Assembly: GCA_019188255.1 (NCBI GenBank)
Contig: JAETXT010000003.1
Span: 4,030,001 to 4,094,000, forward strand
From: Verticillium longisporum
Lineage: Eukaryota > Ascomycota > Sordariomycetes > Glomerellales > Plectosphaerellaceae
DNA: 64,000 nt
Direction of reading: 5' to 3'
Made by a program: the position numbers and the translations under genes. Shown in pieces: positions 1 to 9,912 of the stretch (positions are counted from its first letter, which is position 1; every line of letters begins with the position of its first letter). Under the pieces are notes generated by a model. It was not told the DNA's origin and made no database searches. It saw nothing but the letters and a program-made list of their open reading frames with translations.

Positions 1-956
1 ACTATATCTAATATAGTCGCCTTAAGTAAAAACGAAGCGCTAGAAGTCCCTATTATAATATTAAAGTATTAGTATCCTAAAGTATATACTAATCGCCTAT
101 ATTATATTACTAATACTACTAGTACTAATATACTAAGTAATATACGACTTTATAGCTTTTTAAGTATCTTTTCTTATAGTATTAGAAATTTCGAGGCCTT
201 TAAAAATGCCCTATTTTTAATTATCGATTTCTTAATAGTATATAGATACGTTATCGTTAGACCTTTTTCCTTTATATTAAAAATAGTAGGGCAATTAATT
301 AAAGGACTTATATAGTTATTATCTAATAGAATTACGATAATATTAATAGCTTCGATAATAGGTTATTATAGTTAGTATTACGATAAGAATAATAGGTCTA
401 CTTTAGTAAAAGCCTTATTTAAGGCTATCGCTAATATTATAATACCCCTAAAACTACTTTACTAGGCGAATAGCTTTAAAGAACTAACCTAGGGCTAGCT
501 AGCTAGCTAGCTAGCTAGCTTACCTATCTATAAAGGCTACCTTATTAGACTACTAGATACGCTTACTACTAAGCTTAAATATCGACTAGACCCTATATTC
601 ATTAATATACGCCTAGTATAGGTATCGCTTAAAGTTATCTAATATATTCGAGTACTTTATAGATAGCGATTAATCGTCGTTAATACTATAGCGGATCGTA
701 TAAACTATATTAATAGTAAGCTATTTAATAATAGTTATATAGTAGTAATTAGAATTAGCGCTAAATATATTAAATTCCTTATTAAGCTCTACTAGTATAT
801 TGCGCTTATTTATACGTAGAAGTATATTATCGAAGAATATCGGGCAGGCCTCGTAGAGCTTATTTATTTATAATATAAGTTCGCTATTATATTAATAGAA
901 AGAGTTACGAAGAATAAAGTATATAATTAATTATATATTAACCTTTATTAATAATA
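1..956. other. RIP-degraded AT-rich repeat, left half
   Basis: AT-rich sequence in which CA and TG are nearly absent while CG remains, as expected after RIP. On the plus strand, stretches read as codons broken only by TAA and TAG (for example around 700-930), so a coding element lies underneath; I cannot identify it. Removing Copia-1 and Copia-2 joins this piece to the sequence beginning at 16820, so it is the left half of the older repeat into which both were inserted. Confidence 0.75.
494..520. repeat. (CTAG)n microsatellite
   Basis: About 27 bp of alternating GCTA/CTAG units within RIPed DNA. The unit is self-complementary. It may have arisen by mutation of a longer simple repeat. No function is implied. 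Confidence 0.8.
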
Positions 957-961
957 GATAC
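957..961. repeat. Copia-1 target site duplication, left (GATAC)
   Basis: GATAC lies directly before the left LTR and recurs directly after the right LTR at 9272-9276. A 5-bp duplication is standard for Ty1/Copia integration. Confidence 0.9.
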
Positions 962-1247
962 TGTTGAGAGGGCTTCACTGCTTATGTGAACCCCGTTTCA
1001 TTGCTTTGGCTGTGCCTGAGAGCTCTGAATAGGTAGGGTAGGTGATATAAGTCTTGTGATGTAGTTGATGATCTCTCTCTGAATTACCACTACCTACGTG
1101 AGTCAGATATACCCATCTGATTCACCGATCACGTAAGCTGTGATTCACGTGCTCCTGAGAGCTGTGAATCCCAGCCACGGTGATCACCATATCGGTGATC
1201 CCCTACCGAGATCACTGCCCTAGGGAACCCCTAATATTGGTTCAACA
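962..1247 (-). repeat. Copia-1 3' LTR
   Basis: 286-bp direct repeat with short inverted ends TGTTGA...TCAACA. In element orientation this is the 3' LTR. It matches the copy at 8985-9271 throughout, except for one fewer C near 1229-1232. Confidence 0.95.
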
Positions 1248-1250
1248 CTG

Positions 1251-1264
1251 GCTCTCTTTTCTTT
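1251..1264 (-). other. Copia-1 polypurine tract
   Basis: On the minus strand a purine-rich stretch, AAAGAAAAGAGAGC, ends three bases before the 3' LTR, the usual place for the plus-strand primer of an LTR retrotransposon. The RIPed copy keeps a similar tract just before its 3' LTR at about 16511-16520. Confidence 0.55.
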
Positions 1265-1625
1265 GTGGATAGAACAGCCGTGAGAACCAATATTGGGAGC
1301 TGTCGCTAGGGTCGATAGCCGCTCCAACGCGCTTCCAATCTCCAGTCTTCGGCGCGTTAGATCTGCTCTTCCAGCCTTAAAGTGAACAATTAACAGTAGG
1401 AGAACAATGAATAGGATAAGGAAAAGTGGCGTGCCGTCGTGAAGGGCATGCTGACGATCGCCGAGGAGGAGGAGGCGAAGGGGGTGACGACCCCAACAAG
1501 GACCTCGATGGTCTTTGTAATGCCGACCGCAAGGCGGCTGGGCGGGCCGCAGCTCTGCGGCTCTTTGACTGCCTCTGGTGGGACTCGCCAGAGCAGTCAA
1601 ACTCGGATTCTTCGGATTCCGAGGC

Positions 1626-3364
1626 CTAGTCCGCTTTGCGGAGCGGTTGCTTTGCTGTTTTGCTGATCGCGGGGTCGTCGTTTTTGCTTCTGGGGTGCTC
1701 GTTTTTAGGCTTTGCTGCATTTTTGCTAATATCAATTGCCTTTGCCCCCTGACTGTTCTTTTCTTGACGTTTGACCCATCCTTCAATCCTGATTGTGACT
1801 TCGTTAGAGCTCACTAGCGCTTCCAGTGCCTGGTTTGGCGCTCCCTTGGTCATTGAATCTGCAGGGTTATCGCCTCCGGCGATCCAACGAATTTCGTCGA
1901 CTTCGCGTTCTTCGTAGCTTTGCCGTAACGCCATGAGATCTATCATTAGGCGTTTCTCTGCTGTCGCGCTCAGTTGAACCAGGCATTGGTAGAGCGAGTA
2001 GCTGTCGGTGCAGATAACCATCCGTGGGAGCGGCAGTTCTAAGCGTTTACAGATCTTTTGGAGCGTCTGTTTAAGGACATAAGCCGCGTCGAAGCCGCTA
2101 ACCATCCCATAGATCTCGCTAGCCAGAACTGAACGCGTAACCCGTTTACACTTAATGGATTGCCAATGGAGGATATTGCCGCGCACCGTGAAGGCGTTCT
2201 CCTGATCGCAGGAACGTTCGTTACCAAGGAGGACAACGAATCCGATCTGTGAACTTAGGTCCTTATTGTTGGCGAAGGAGCCGTCAACAAATACGTAAAG
2301 TTGGGCCGTTGAGAGATCCAGGCGCACGTAATTCAGGCCACGGCCTGCGTTGGCGATCTGCCATTGTATGCGTTTGTTGAGCCGTTCAAAGTCGTCCTCC
2401 TGTGGGTTCTTGGCTTGGGCTGCAACAGAGAAATCGAAGGCTGCCTCTGGTTGACAGGTTGAAGCAATATAGGCACCGCGAGCTCTCTGGGCGATGTATT
2501 CCTGCTCTGAGCTCGCTGTCCCTGGGGTTACCAGCTCTAGGCGATCACCTTGGCCTTTCTGTTGAATCGTGAGATCTTCAGTTCCAACTTTGATGATACA
2601 GCCGTTGAAGACGCCGTCAGATCCTGCGTTAAGGACGGAAGCAGGCTTTGCCCGGAAGCCAGCGCTTTCGAGCTCTGTTTGTTCCTTTTGTATGAACGCG
2701 GGCTCTCCGAGGTTGAGGGTGTCGTCAGTCTGCATTCCGACCAGTCCAAAGCTCTCTCCAGCTCTGGTTAGAAGCAAACACGGATCGTAGCCCGTTGGAA
2801 CGGCGTTTAGGCGCTCTCTGTGGTGGCGCTGATAGGTTACAAACCAATGGAGACCTGACTCTGCGATGCCATAGAGCGGCTTCACAACGTGGAAGACGAT
2901 TCCGTCGGGGTATCTATGCTGTAGCTCCTTGGGAACGCGCAGGAGAACGTTGCGTAACAGATCTGTAGCGCTCTGGGTGTAGGCTTGACTGATATCACGG
3001 AGCATCAACTGGTGGCCACGTTGCTGTAGCGTTGGGGTGATCGCTAGGATCAGTCGTTGGCTACAGCGCATGATCGTGGGCGACTGCGTTAGCAGGGTTG
3101 TCTTCTCCCAGTCACTGTGTCCCTGAACCACCAGTCTTGACTTCTCATATGGGGCTTGAGGGAGGCCTTTCACCTCTCTTACAAGCCGGCATCCAAAGAT
3201 CTTAGCACTGGGAAACGCGGATCTCCTGATCGGCACGATCACTCCAGCTGCCAGGAGTGAGTCGATTTCCTCCCAGTCGGACTGTTCAAATGGCTTCCCA
3301 GGGGTCGTTATTCTGCCTTCATTGCGTAGTTGAACAGCTAGGTCGTACCCCTGCTGTTCCCTTT
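1626..3364 (-). CDS. Copia-1 Pol, reverse transcriptase and RNase H part
   Basis: C-terminal half of a Copia polyprotein. It opens with the palm-domain lead-in (KPFEQSDWEEID, GVIVPIRRSAFPS), followed by DISQAYTQS and the QTDD box that stands where most elements have YVDD, as is common in fungal Copia. RNase H follows: FVDGSFANN, the KCKRVTRSVLASE stretch, then a CTDSYSLYQCL segment. The frame is continuous with the integrase part except for one missing base at about 3361-3366. In the RIPed sister copy (13,300-13,330) the same place has four A instead of three and reads straight through, so this is a private one-base loss or sequencing under-call and not programmed frameshifting. The C-terminal tail is rich in Lys and Asn. 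Confidence 0.9.
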
Positions 3365-5260
3365 GACAATGAATTGGCGCTCGATCTGTGAAGTCCCGGT
3401 CGCACTGCTCTTGCGATCCGTGAAAGCCGCCTGTAACAGATTCGTGGCGTTTGTTGACTTCCTGGGTCTCCCGCGTCGTCGTGGTAGAATTGGCTCTGGG
3501 TACTCAAATGGTTCTGGGGTCTCTGGAGTTCGAACCACTATTGTCTCCCCAGCCTGCTGATCCGGCGATCTGTTGTACGGCTTAACGTGTGTTCCTCTGA
3601 ACTCCGTTGGGCCGTTAACCATTTCGACCGTGACCGCCGTGTCAGAAACCGATATGACCTTGTAGGGACCGGTCCATTTCTCCCGCTCTCGGAACACAAG
3701 AACGTCGCTTCCCAGCTCCAGCGATCTCGGCAGCAACTGCTTGGTATCTGGTCCGTTACGGGTATTGAGAGCGTCATTGACCTTCCGCTTGGCGACCATT
3801 CGCCGAAGCTCCGCCATCGCCTTATTGACCGCTTCGGCGCGCTGCGCCTGGGTCGCGGTGGGCGCTGAGTTGGCGGTGATCCTGGGCATCGCCCCGAATA
3901 CGAGCAGTGTAGGCACTAATCCGTTGGGCCCAGCGGTGTCGTTTACCGCCTTCACAGCTCCTTGAAGCAGCGATTCTAGGCTCGTGTCGCGAGACTCTGC
4001 CTTCAAGATCTCGTACGCTCTGCGTATCGGCTTATGGTAGCTCTCAACCTTGCCGATTGACCAATGGGCCTCTACAGGGATCTGATGGCAGGTCATGCCT
4101 AGGAGGCGTGCCTCTGCCCTGAACTCTGCGGAGGCAAAGTTCGTTCCAGCGTCAACAGTTACGACGTCTGGAGGCCCAAGGTATGTATCCAACCAGCACC
4201 TCTTGAGAGCTTCCCACGTCGCGCGAGCTGTGAAATTGGGAATGAAAGTTGCGGACTGGAATCCTGTGCTCGCGTCGATCACATGAAGAACGGGCTTTCC
4301 ATCCAAGTGCATAATATCGACCAAAATCTCGTAATTGAAGTCGATATCTGACCTCAGGGCAAACTTGAAGCGTTGCGGGGACTTCCCTTTGATCTGACAA
4401 TGGTGGCAGAAGCGGTTTATCAGCTCCAGAGCGTCCCGATTCACGTCCTGGTCTGCTCTCTGGAGCAGGTTCCATAGCTTCTCTACAGATGGGTGACCGA
4501 ACCGCTTGTGAATGCGTCGGAGCTCTGCTTCTGTCAGAAACGCTGCTCCATCGCTCTCTGTCCCCATCATGTATGTGATCCCGGAGCTGGTATGGGTCTT
4601 CGTATCCAGGAAGAACCATGGGTGGCCCCATTTGCGAAAAATGGGCGTACGCTCCTGGATCTCCCCAACGCGCTTTACCAGCTCGTTACGCGTGTTGTCT
4701 AGGTAGACTCCGAGATCGTCCATATCCTTGATGCAAAGCAGGAATGGGGTATCCGTTGGGACGATATGGAACGTGATTCTCCCAATTGGCGTTGGAACAG
4801 TGATCTCCTCCGTCGTGGAAATGGGATTTCCTGCTCCGAATCTCACTCTGGCCCCTATTCCCTGCTTGTTGACTGTTAGGCTTGGTATTAGGGCTATTAG
4901 GGCCCTTGTTTGTGAAGCTCCTGCTGTGGAAACTGATGCCGCGCCTGTATCAGGGATGATGCCGTACCACGTGGAAGTGCTATTGATCTGATACTGGGTG
5001 AAGAGCTGCTCTATCGGAGCTGTCATTTCAGCCTTCGGACTGCTCCCCCTGATTCTGTGTTGGAACGACTCATTTGCTAGGAAGTGTGCAGTATGGGCAT
5101 TCATCAGTTCGCTCTCGGGATCAGACCCAAAGGCATCGTCTGCTCCCAGCTCATCGGAAGTGGGATTGTCTGATTCCGAGCTCTCAGCAGGTTCCATTGC
5201 TGTTAAAAACTGACGGTATCCTTCCGCTGATCCCCACGCGCTTCCTGCATGCGTTTCCAC
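3338..5260 (-). CDS. Copia-1 Pol, protease and integrase part
   Basis: About 640 codons. The aspartic protease site DTGAA is at residues 104-108. The integrase HHCC zinc-binding region starts at HKRFGHPSVEKLW and ends at FCHHC. The DDE core has D in VDIMHLDG, D in VTVDAGTNF and E in GKVESYHKP. A basic C-terminal segment (LPRRRGRPRKS) precedes the join to reverse transcriptase. The frame overlaps the end of gag and is offset by -1 from it; the true entry point is probably the T5 run at 5203-5209 rather than the ATG at 5260. The product would be processed by the protease to cut itself, integrase and RT from the precursor and insert cDNA in the nucleus. Confidence 0.9.
   Translation of the reverse strand: METHAGSAWGSAEGYRQFLTAMEPAESSESDNPTSDELGADDAFGSDPESELMNAHTAHFLANESFQHRIRGSSPKAEMTAPIEQLFTQYQINSTSTWYGIIPDTGAASVSTAGASQTRALIALIPSLTVNKQGIGARVRFGAGNPISTTEEITVPTPIGRITFHIVPTDTPFLLCIKDMDDLGVYLDNTRNELVKRVGEIQERTPIFRKWGHPWFFLDTKTHTSSGITYMMGTESDGAAFLTEAELRRIHKRFGHPSVEKLWNLLQRADQDVNRDALELINRFCHHCQIKGKSPQRFKFALRSDIDFNYEILVDIMHLDGKPVLHVIDASTGFQSATFIPNFTARATWEALKRCWLDTYLGPPDVVTVDAGTNFASAEFRAEARLLGMTCHQIPVEAHWSIGKVESYHKPIRRAYEILKAESRDTSLESLLQGAVKAVNDTAGPNGLVPTLLVFGAMPRITANSAPTATQAQRAEAVNKAMAELRRMVAKRKVNDALNTRNGPDTKQLLPRSLELGSDVLVFREREKWTGPYKVISVSDTAVTVEMVNGPTEFRGTHVKPYNRSPDQQAGETIVVRTPETPEPFEYPEPILPRRRGRPRKSTNATNLLQAAFTDRKSSATGTSQIERQFIVKGNSRGTT
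5203..5209 (-). other. candidate gag-pol -1 frameshift site
   Basis: On the minus strand gag ends AGT TTT TAA and pol continues one base back as TTT TTA ACA. A tRNA on TTT could slip -1 onto TTT while the stop codon waits. The same T5 and the same frame offset survive in the RIPed copy at 11,483-11,491, which argues that it is native to the family. One extra T would fuse the frames, so a homopolymer under-call in both copies cannot be excluded. Confidence 0.4.
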
Positions 5261-5950
5261 TGCTCTTTCGAACGTTGTTGCTCCTCGGGAGAGTGCTTCG
5301 TCGATCTGCAGTCTCGTTTAGAGCATATCCAGCATTTGCGAATTCTGGATGGCTGACGATCATTGGTTCTGCGTACCGACTGCTCTCTGCGATCTCCCCT
5401 TCCACTGGCTTGGCGATATCCGCTCCCATAACGTCTGTCGGTGTAGAAGTGCCCAGGCGTTCTGGTGTTCTCCTCCACCTTCAGTGTGCTCTTGAGCTGT
5501 GCGGATAGCGCATTGAAAGATCGCTCCGGCCTTGCTAGTGCAATCTTCAGCTCTGGGACGCCTTGAACCGCCCTCAGAGTGTTCACATAGAGATGAGTCT
5601 CTTCCTTGAACGCAGGGCCAAGTGCTCTCTGGCACCGCTGAAGCCTATCCAGAAGGATCTGGAGAACTTCCATTCGCGGCTTTCCTGCGTTATCAGCTTC
5701 TGCCGCTATAGAGTGGAACGTCATCGAGCTCCAGTCTGTATGATACTGTGCTCTGTTGATCTCCGAATCGAACTGTTGTTTGATCGCTAGGTACATTTGA
5801 CGGAGTCCCATGCTCCGGTTCATGTGCTCTAGGAAGAAAGTTTGCGCGCGCCCTGAAAGTATACTCGGGAAGAGCGCGTGGAGCTGCGTATAGCGGATTT
5901 GCAGCAGTTCGCAAACGTCCGTGAAGATACGCATTTTATCGTCAAGGATA

Positions 5951-6005
5951 ACGTAATCCACAAGCGAGTGGTTCACCCAAGCGAGTGGTTCACTTCGCCC
6001 GGGCC
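5951..6005 (+). repeat. Fot1-like left terminal inverted repeat
   Basis: Starts ACGTAATCCACAAGCGAG. It contains GCGAGTGGTTCAC twice in tandem, separated by three bases, a likely double transposase-binding site. It matches the complement of 7755-7809 with a few mismatches. Confidence 0.9.
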
Positions 6006-6048
6006 CACGACCTACACCTGAATTCTACAGATTCCACCTCCGCCCGCG

Positions 6049-7702
6049 ATGGAGACTCTTTCAAAAGAAGGTCAATTATTCCTTGCTATCCAAGCTATGG
6101 ACAATGACCCGAACCTAAGCGCCCGGAGTGCTGCGAGGATCTACACCGTCCCCTTAACGACGCTCCTCCGACGCCAGAAGGGCAAACCCTCCCGACGCGA
6201 AAGCCCGCCCAATTCTGCCAAATTAACAGTACTAGAAGAGAAAACTATTGTCGAATATATCCTTGACCTAGATGCGCGATCTTACCCTCCCCGGTTGGGT
6301 GAGGTCGGAGATATGGCGAATCGCCTGCTTGCCGACCGTGACGCGCCACGCGTCGGGAAGAACTGGGCCGCAAACTTCGTCAAACGGCAACCAGAGCTCC
6401 GGACGCGTTTCTTTCGCAAGTACGACTACAAGAGGGCCCAATGCGAAGATCCGGACGCGATAAACGCGTGGTTCCGCCTCGTGCATAACATGATCGCCAA
6501 GTACGGCATCCAAGAGGCTGACATGTACAACTTTGACGAGACCGGCTTCCAGATGGGCGTTATCGCCAACGGAATGGTCGTGACCAGTTCGGAAAGACGG
6601 TCCAATGTGAAGATGAGGCAGCCAGGCAACCGGGAATGGGTTACGGTGATCCAGGGCGTTGGCGCGTTGGGTTTCTCCGTCCCGCCGTTCATCGTGGTTT
6701 CGGGCAAGTACCACCTCTCGAGCTGGTACCAGGACGACGCGATTTCTCGCGACTGGAGAATCGCAACATCTCCAAACGGCTGGACGACGAATGATATTGG
6801 TCTGGAATGGATTCGGCATTTTGACAGGCATACAAAGTCCCGTACTTCGGGCGGTTATCGCCTACTGATCCTGGATGGCCACGAAAGTCACCACTCGGTC
6901 GACTTCGAACTCTACTGCAAGGAGAACAACATCATCACACTCTGTATGCCTCCTCATTCGTCACATCTACTCCAGCCTCTCGATGTTGGGTGTTTTGGCC
7001 CACTAAAGAAAGCATACGGTCGGCAAATCGAGGATAGGATGAGGGCGGGTACAACGCACATCAGCAAAGAGGACTTCTTCCCGGCGTTTTCGGCTGCATT
7101 TCAGCAAGCAATGACAGAAAAAACATCCAGGGAGGCTTTCGAGGAGCGGGGCTTGTCCCCCATAACCCGGAAACAGTCCTGTCAAAGCTGGATGTGAGGT
7201 TGAGGACGACGACGCCTCCGGGGACGTCCCACGGGGAGCGTGATTCTTGGGTCTCTAAGACGCCCACTAACCTGCTCGAGGCAGGTTCCCAGACTGACTT
7301 CATCAAAGGGCGAATCTCACGCCACCAGGGAAGCTCCCCAACGTCAATTTTAGATGCTGTTGACTATCTTGCGAAGGGGACGCGGGGTGTTATGCACCAG
7401 ATCGCTCTTTTGAAGTCAGAGGTTATGATCCTTCGAGAGGAAAATGCTACACTAAGCCGACGCCGGAGGGCCAAAAGCTACGTCTCCGGGAAGGAGGAAG
7501 CATGGCTGTAGGCGAGGGACAGGACAAGATTGCTCAGAAGGAAGTAGATATCCAGATAAAAGAGGAAACGCTGCAGAACCCGGGTCCCGCGTCGTGGTCC
7601 CAGCCGAAGAAACGATGCTGTAGCGTATGCGGGAAGACCGGCCACAACGCGAGAACTTGTCAGGTAGCTATCTCATCGTCTGCAAAAGACGAGGAGGAGT
7701 GA
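6049..7702 (+). pseudogene. Fot1/pogo transposase, two single-base frame breaks
   Basis: Begins at the ATG at 6049. Order: an N-terminal psq-type helix-turn-helix (about residues 1-50), a CENP-B/Tc5-type HTH (about 60-130), then the DDE_1 catalytic domain with D163 (NFDETGF), D276 (LILDGHESH) and D312 (PLDVGCFGPLK), i.e. a DD35D triad. The open frame stops at 7197, but the family's next segment (GLVPHNPETVLSKLD) continues one frame over up to about 7473. A second shift then leads to the C-terminal zinc knuckle CSVCGKTGHNARTC ending at 7702. Adding one T in the run near 7138 and one A in the run near 7473 gives 551 aa, close to Fot1's known 542. It would cut and paste its own element. As both breaks lie in homopolymers, sequencing error is as likely as decay. 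Confidence 0.9.
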
Positions 7703-7754
7703 TTTTAATTGATTTACGGCGTTTGGGTTGAGGTTTTCCTCGGAATGTTTGTCG

Positions 7755-7809
7755 GGTCGGGGTGAAGTGAACCACTCGCATGGGTGAACCACTCGCTTGT
7801 GGATTACGT
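7755..7809 (-). repeat. Fot1-like right terminal inverted repeat
   Basis: Complement of the left repeat with mismatches at a handful of positions. It also carries two GCGAGTGGTTCAC units and is followed by the TA duplication. Confidence 0.9.
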
Positions 7810-8984
7810 TATCGTATGTCTCCCCAGAGTAATTGCTCTCCTTGTTCCAGAGCGATGCGAATTGCTTGATTACAGCTCCGTCGATCGGTGAATTCACCGA
7901 TTCGTGTGGCGGCAGAGCATGGTACCAAGCTGGTGGGTTCTGGGTGACATTTGGGGGTGGGGTCTCATTTCTTCGCGATTGAGGCGTGATCTCTCGTTGG
8001 CTGGATTGCCTGCTCCGTTGATCAGACAACCCTGGAACCAGGGGCTGTCGGGGATCTGTCCTCCCCGTTCGTAGTTTTCGGATTTGGGATAGCTGGGCGT
8101 TCCCCGTGGGTTGCTGCTCGTCGTCCCACTGGTCTCGCTGTTCCTCTGCTCTTTGGAGCACTGAATCCCGGTCGGCAGTGATCGACTCCGTCGCGTCGGG
8201 CATCTCTTCCCATGAAAGCATTGGGACTAGTCTCTTCGACGTCTTAGCGTTTGCTGCTCCTGGAAGAGGGATCCCGCGCTCTGCTAGATACACCTTCAGC
8301 GCTCGAGTGATCGTTGTATTGCAGGAGTCAAAGTCCTCTTCGGTCCAGCCCTGGAAGTCTTCGATAAACGCCTCCAGGAGGTGAACTCCCTTCATGGTCC
8401 CGTATGCGCTCATTGCCTTAAGGATCCAGGCGCTCTTGAGATCTGCGGATGCCGAATCCAGTGATCCAGGGAACCGTGATTCTGCTCCATTAACGATGAA
8501 GTCAATATCGAGACCCTTCCTGACCTTCTGCGTTAGGCGTGATATGCCGAGTTCTTCCAGAATGCCGTCGAACTCCTGTTGCATCTTTTCAGCGCTCTCT
8601 GGCTCTGTCACGGAGCTATTGCCGTGATCCGAGGAGCTCATTGTCGCTGATTTTGTTGAAGCTCTGCTACGGCTGATTGACTGTTCCGTAGAGCTTCGTT
8701 TGTCGGGTTTGGTGGCTAGCAATATAGCCTAGGTGGTGATCTTGGGCGTAGGAGTCCTGAGGTACTCGAAGCAGACGGTGCTCCTACAGATCACGTAACA
8801 GGGGATTTCCCTGCTACCAAGCTCTCACAAGAGTCCTGAAGTACTCAAAGCAAACGGTGCTCTTGCGATCACTTGTAAAGTGTAACCGATGAGCTCACGC
8901 ACAGCGAATTTGCTATCCGTGGGATCGATCCTGACTTTTCCAGCTCTAGCTGTTCTGTGTTACGTTGAACGCAACACTGATCAG

Positions 8985-9271
8985 TGTTGAGAGGGCTTCA
9001 CTGCTTATGTGAACCCCGTTTCATTGCTTTGGCTGTGCCTGAGAGCTCTGAATAGGTAGGGTAGGTGATATAAGTCTTGTGATGTAGTTGATGATCTCTC
9101 TCTGAATTACCACTACCTACGTGAGTCAGATATACCCATCTGATTCACCGATCACGTAAGCTGTGATTCACGTGCTCCTGAGAGCTGTGAATCCCAGCCA
9201 CGGTGATCACCATATCGGTGATCCCCTACCGAGATCACTGCCCTAGGGAACCCCCTAATATTGGTTCAACA
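8985..9271 (-). repeat. Copia-1 5' LTR
   Basis: 287 bp and the same sequence as 962-1247, with one extra C in the run at 9251-9255. In element orientation it holds the promoter. It is followed by GATAC at 9272-9276. Confidence 0.95.
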
Positions 9272-9273
9272 GA

Positions 9274-9278
9274 TACTC
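9274..9278. repeat. Copia-2 target site duplication, left (TACTC)
   Basis: TACTC precedes the Copia-2 5' LTR and recurs at 16820-16824 after its 3' LTR. It overlaps the GATAC duplication of Copia-1, showing that Copia-1 was inserted into the very edge of Copia-2's target site. Confidence 0.85.
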
Positions 9279-9569
9279 TATTAAACTAATATTAAGGGAT
9301 TACCTAGGTCGGTAATTACCGTATAGGATTTACTAATATAGTAATTACTAGGGCTGGGATTTATAGCTCTTAGGAGTACGTAATTTATAGCTTACGTAAT
9401 CAGTAAATTAGATAGGTATATCTAATTTACGTAAATAATAGTAATTTAGAGAAATAGAATTATTAATAAAATTATAACCCTTATATTACCTACCTTACCG
9501 ATTTAGAGCTCTTAGGTATAGCTAAAGTAATAAATTAGGGTTTATATAAATAATAAAGCCCTCTTAATA
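9279..9569 (+). repeat. Copia-2 5' LTR (RIPed)
   Basis: Begins TATTAAAC where the intact LTR complement has TGTTGAAC. Nearly all CA/TG sites are converted. Confidence 0.9.
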
Positions 9570-9912
9570 TTAATTAGTATTATATTTAACGTAATATAGA
9601 ATAGCTAGAGCTAGAGAAGTTAGGATCGATCCTACAGATAGTAAATTCGCTATATATAAGCTTATCAATTATATTTTATAAATAATTATAAGAGTACCGT
9701 TTACTTTAAATACTTTAGGACTCTTATAAGAGCTTAATAGTAGGGTAATCCCCTATTATATAATCTATAGGAGCACTATCTACTTCGAATACCTTAGGAC
9801 TCCTACGCCTAAGATTACTACCTAGGCTATATTACTAGCTACTAAACCCGATAAACGAAGCTTTATAGAATAATTAATTAGCTATAGTAAAGCTTTAATA
9901 AAATTAGTAATA

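Larger units (their letters stand above)
5951..7809 (+). mobile_element. Fot1/pogo-type (Tc1-mariner superfamily) DNA transposon
   Basis: 1859 bp with about 54-bp terminal inverted repeats, flanked by TA at 5949-5950 and 7810-7811. The sister Copia copy shows the empty site, with one TA, at about 10,740. Size, TA target, long inverted repeats and a DDD transposase all fit the fungal Fot1 branch of pogo. It shows no RIP. Confidence 0.95.
5203..8641 (-). pseudogene. Copia-1 gag, split by a Fot1-like transposon
   Basis: Capsid gene. The first in-frame ATG is at 8641 (start MSSSDHGNSS). The 5' part runs to 7812 and the 3' part from 5948 to 5203; the 1859-bp transposon lies between with a TA duplication. 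Rejoined, the gene is about 525 codons. The 3' part carries a retroviral-type zinc knuckle variant, CWICSKRDCRSTKH (C-x2-C-x4-C-x4-H), a form familiar from fungal Copia Gag, which binds element RNA. The joining sequence is confirmed by the uninterrupted gag of Copia-2 near 10,740. With the insertion the copy cannot make full-length Gag and could move only with help from other copies. Confidence 0.9.
962..9271 (-). mobile_element. Copia-1, un-RIPed Ty1/Copia LTR retrotransposon
   Basis: Complete Copia element read on the minus strand: 5' LTR at 8985-9271, leader, gag, protease-integrase-reverse transcriptase-RNase H, purine tract, 3' LTR at 962-1247, flanked by GATAC. Without the inserted DNA transposon it measures about 6.45 kb. 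The LTRs are identical except for one C in a C run (C4 against C5), so insertion is very recent. Unlike its neighbour Copia-2 it shows no RIP. Gag is split by a Fot1-like transposon, and pol has one single-base break that Copia-2 does not share. About 340 bp between the 5' LTR and the first gag ATG (8641) forms the leader, in which I see no convincing tRNA primer site. The 1248-1625 stretch is 3' untranslated sequence. Confidence 0.95.

Noticed and set aside
1220..1786. 188-aa protein across the Copia-1 3' LTR and UTR
   Set aside because: It lies in untranslated and LTR sequence, in a frame unrelated to pol.
3355..3370. Programmed frameshift between Copia-1 integrase and reverse transcriptase
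   Set aside because: The RIPed sister copy has one more A here and reads in a single frame, so the shift is private to this copy or an error.
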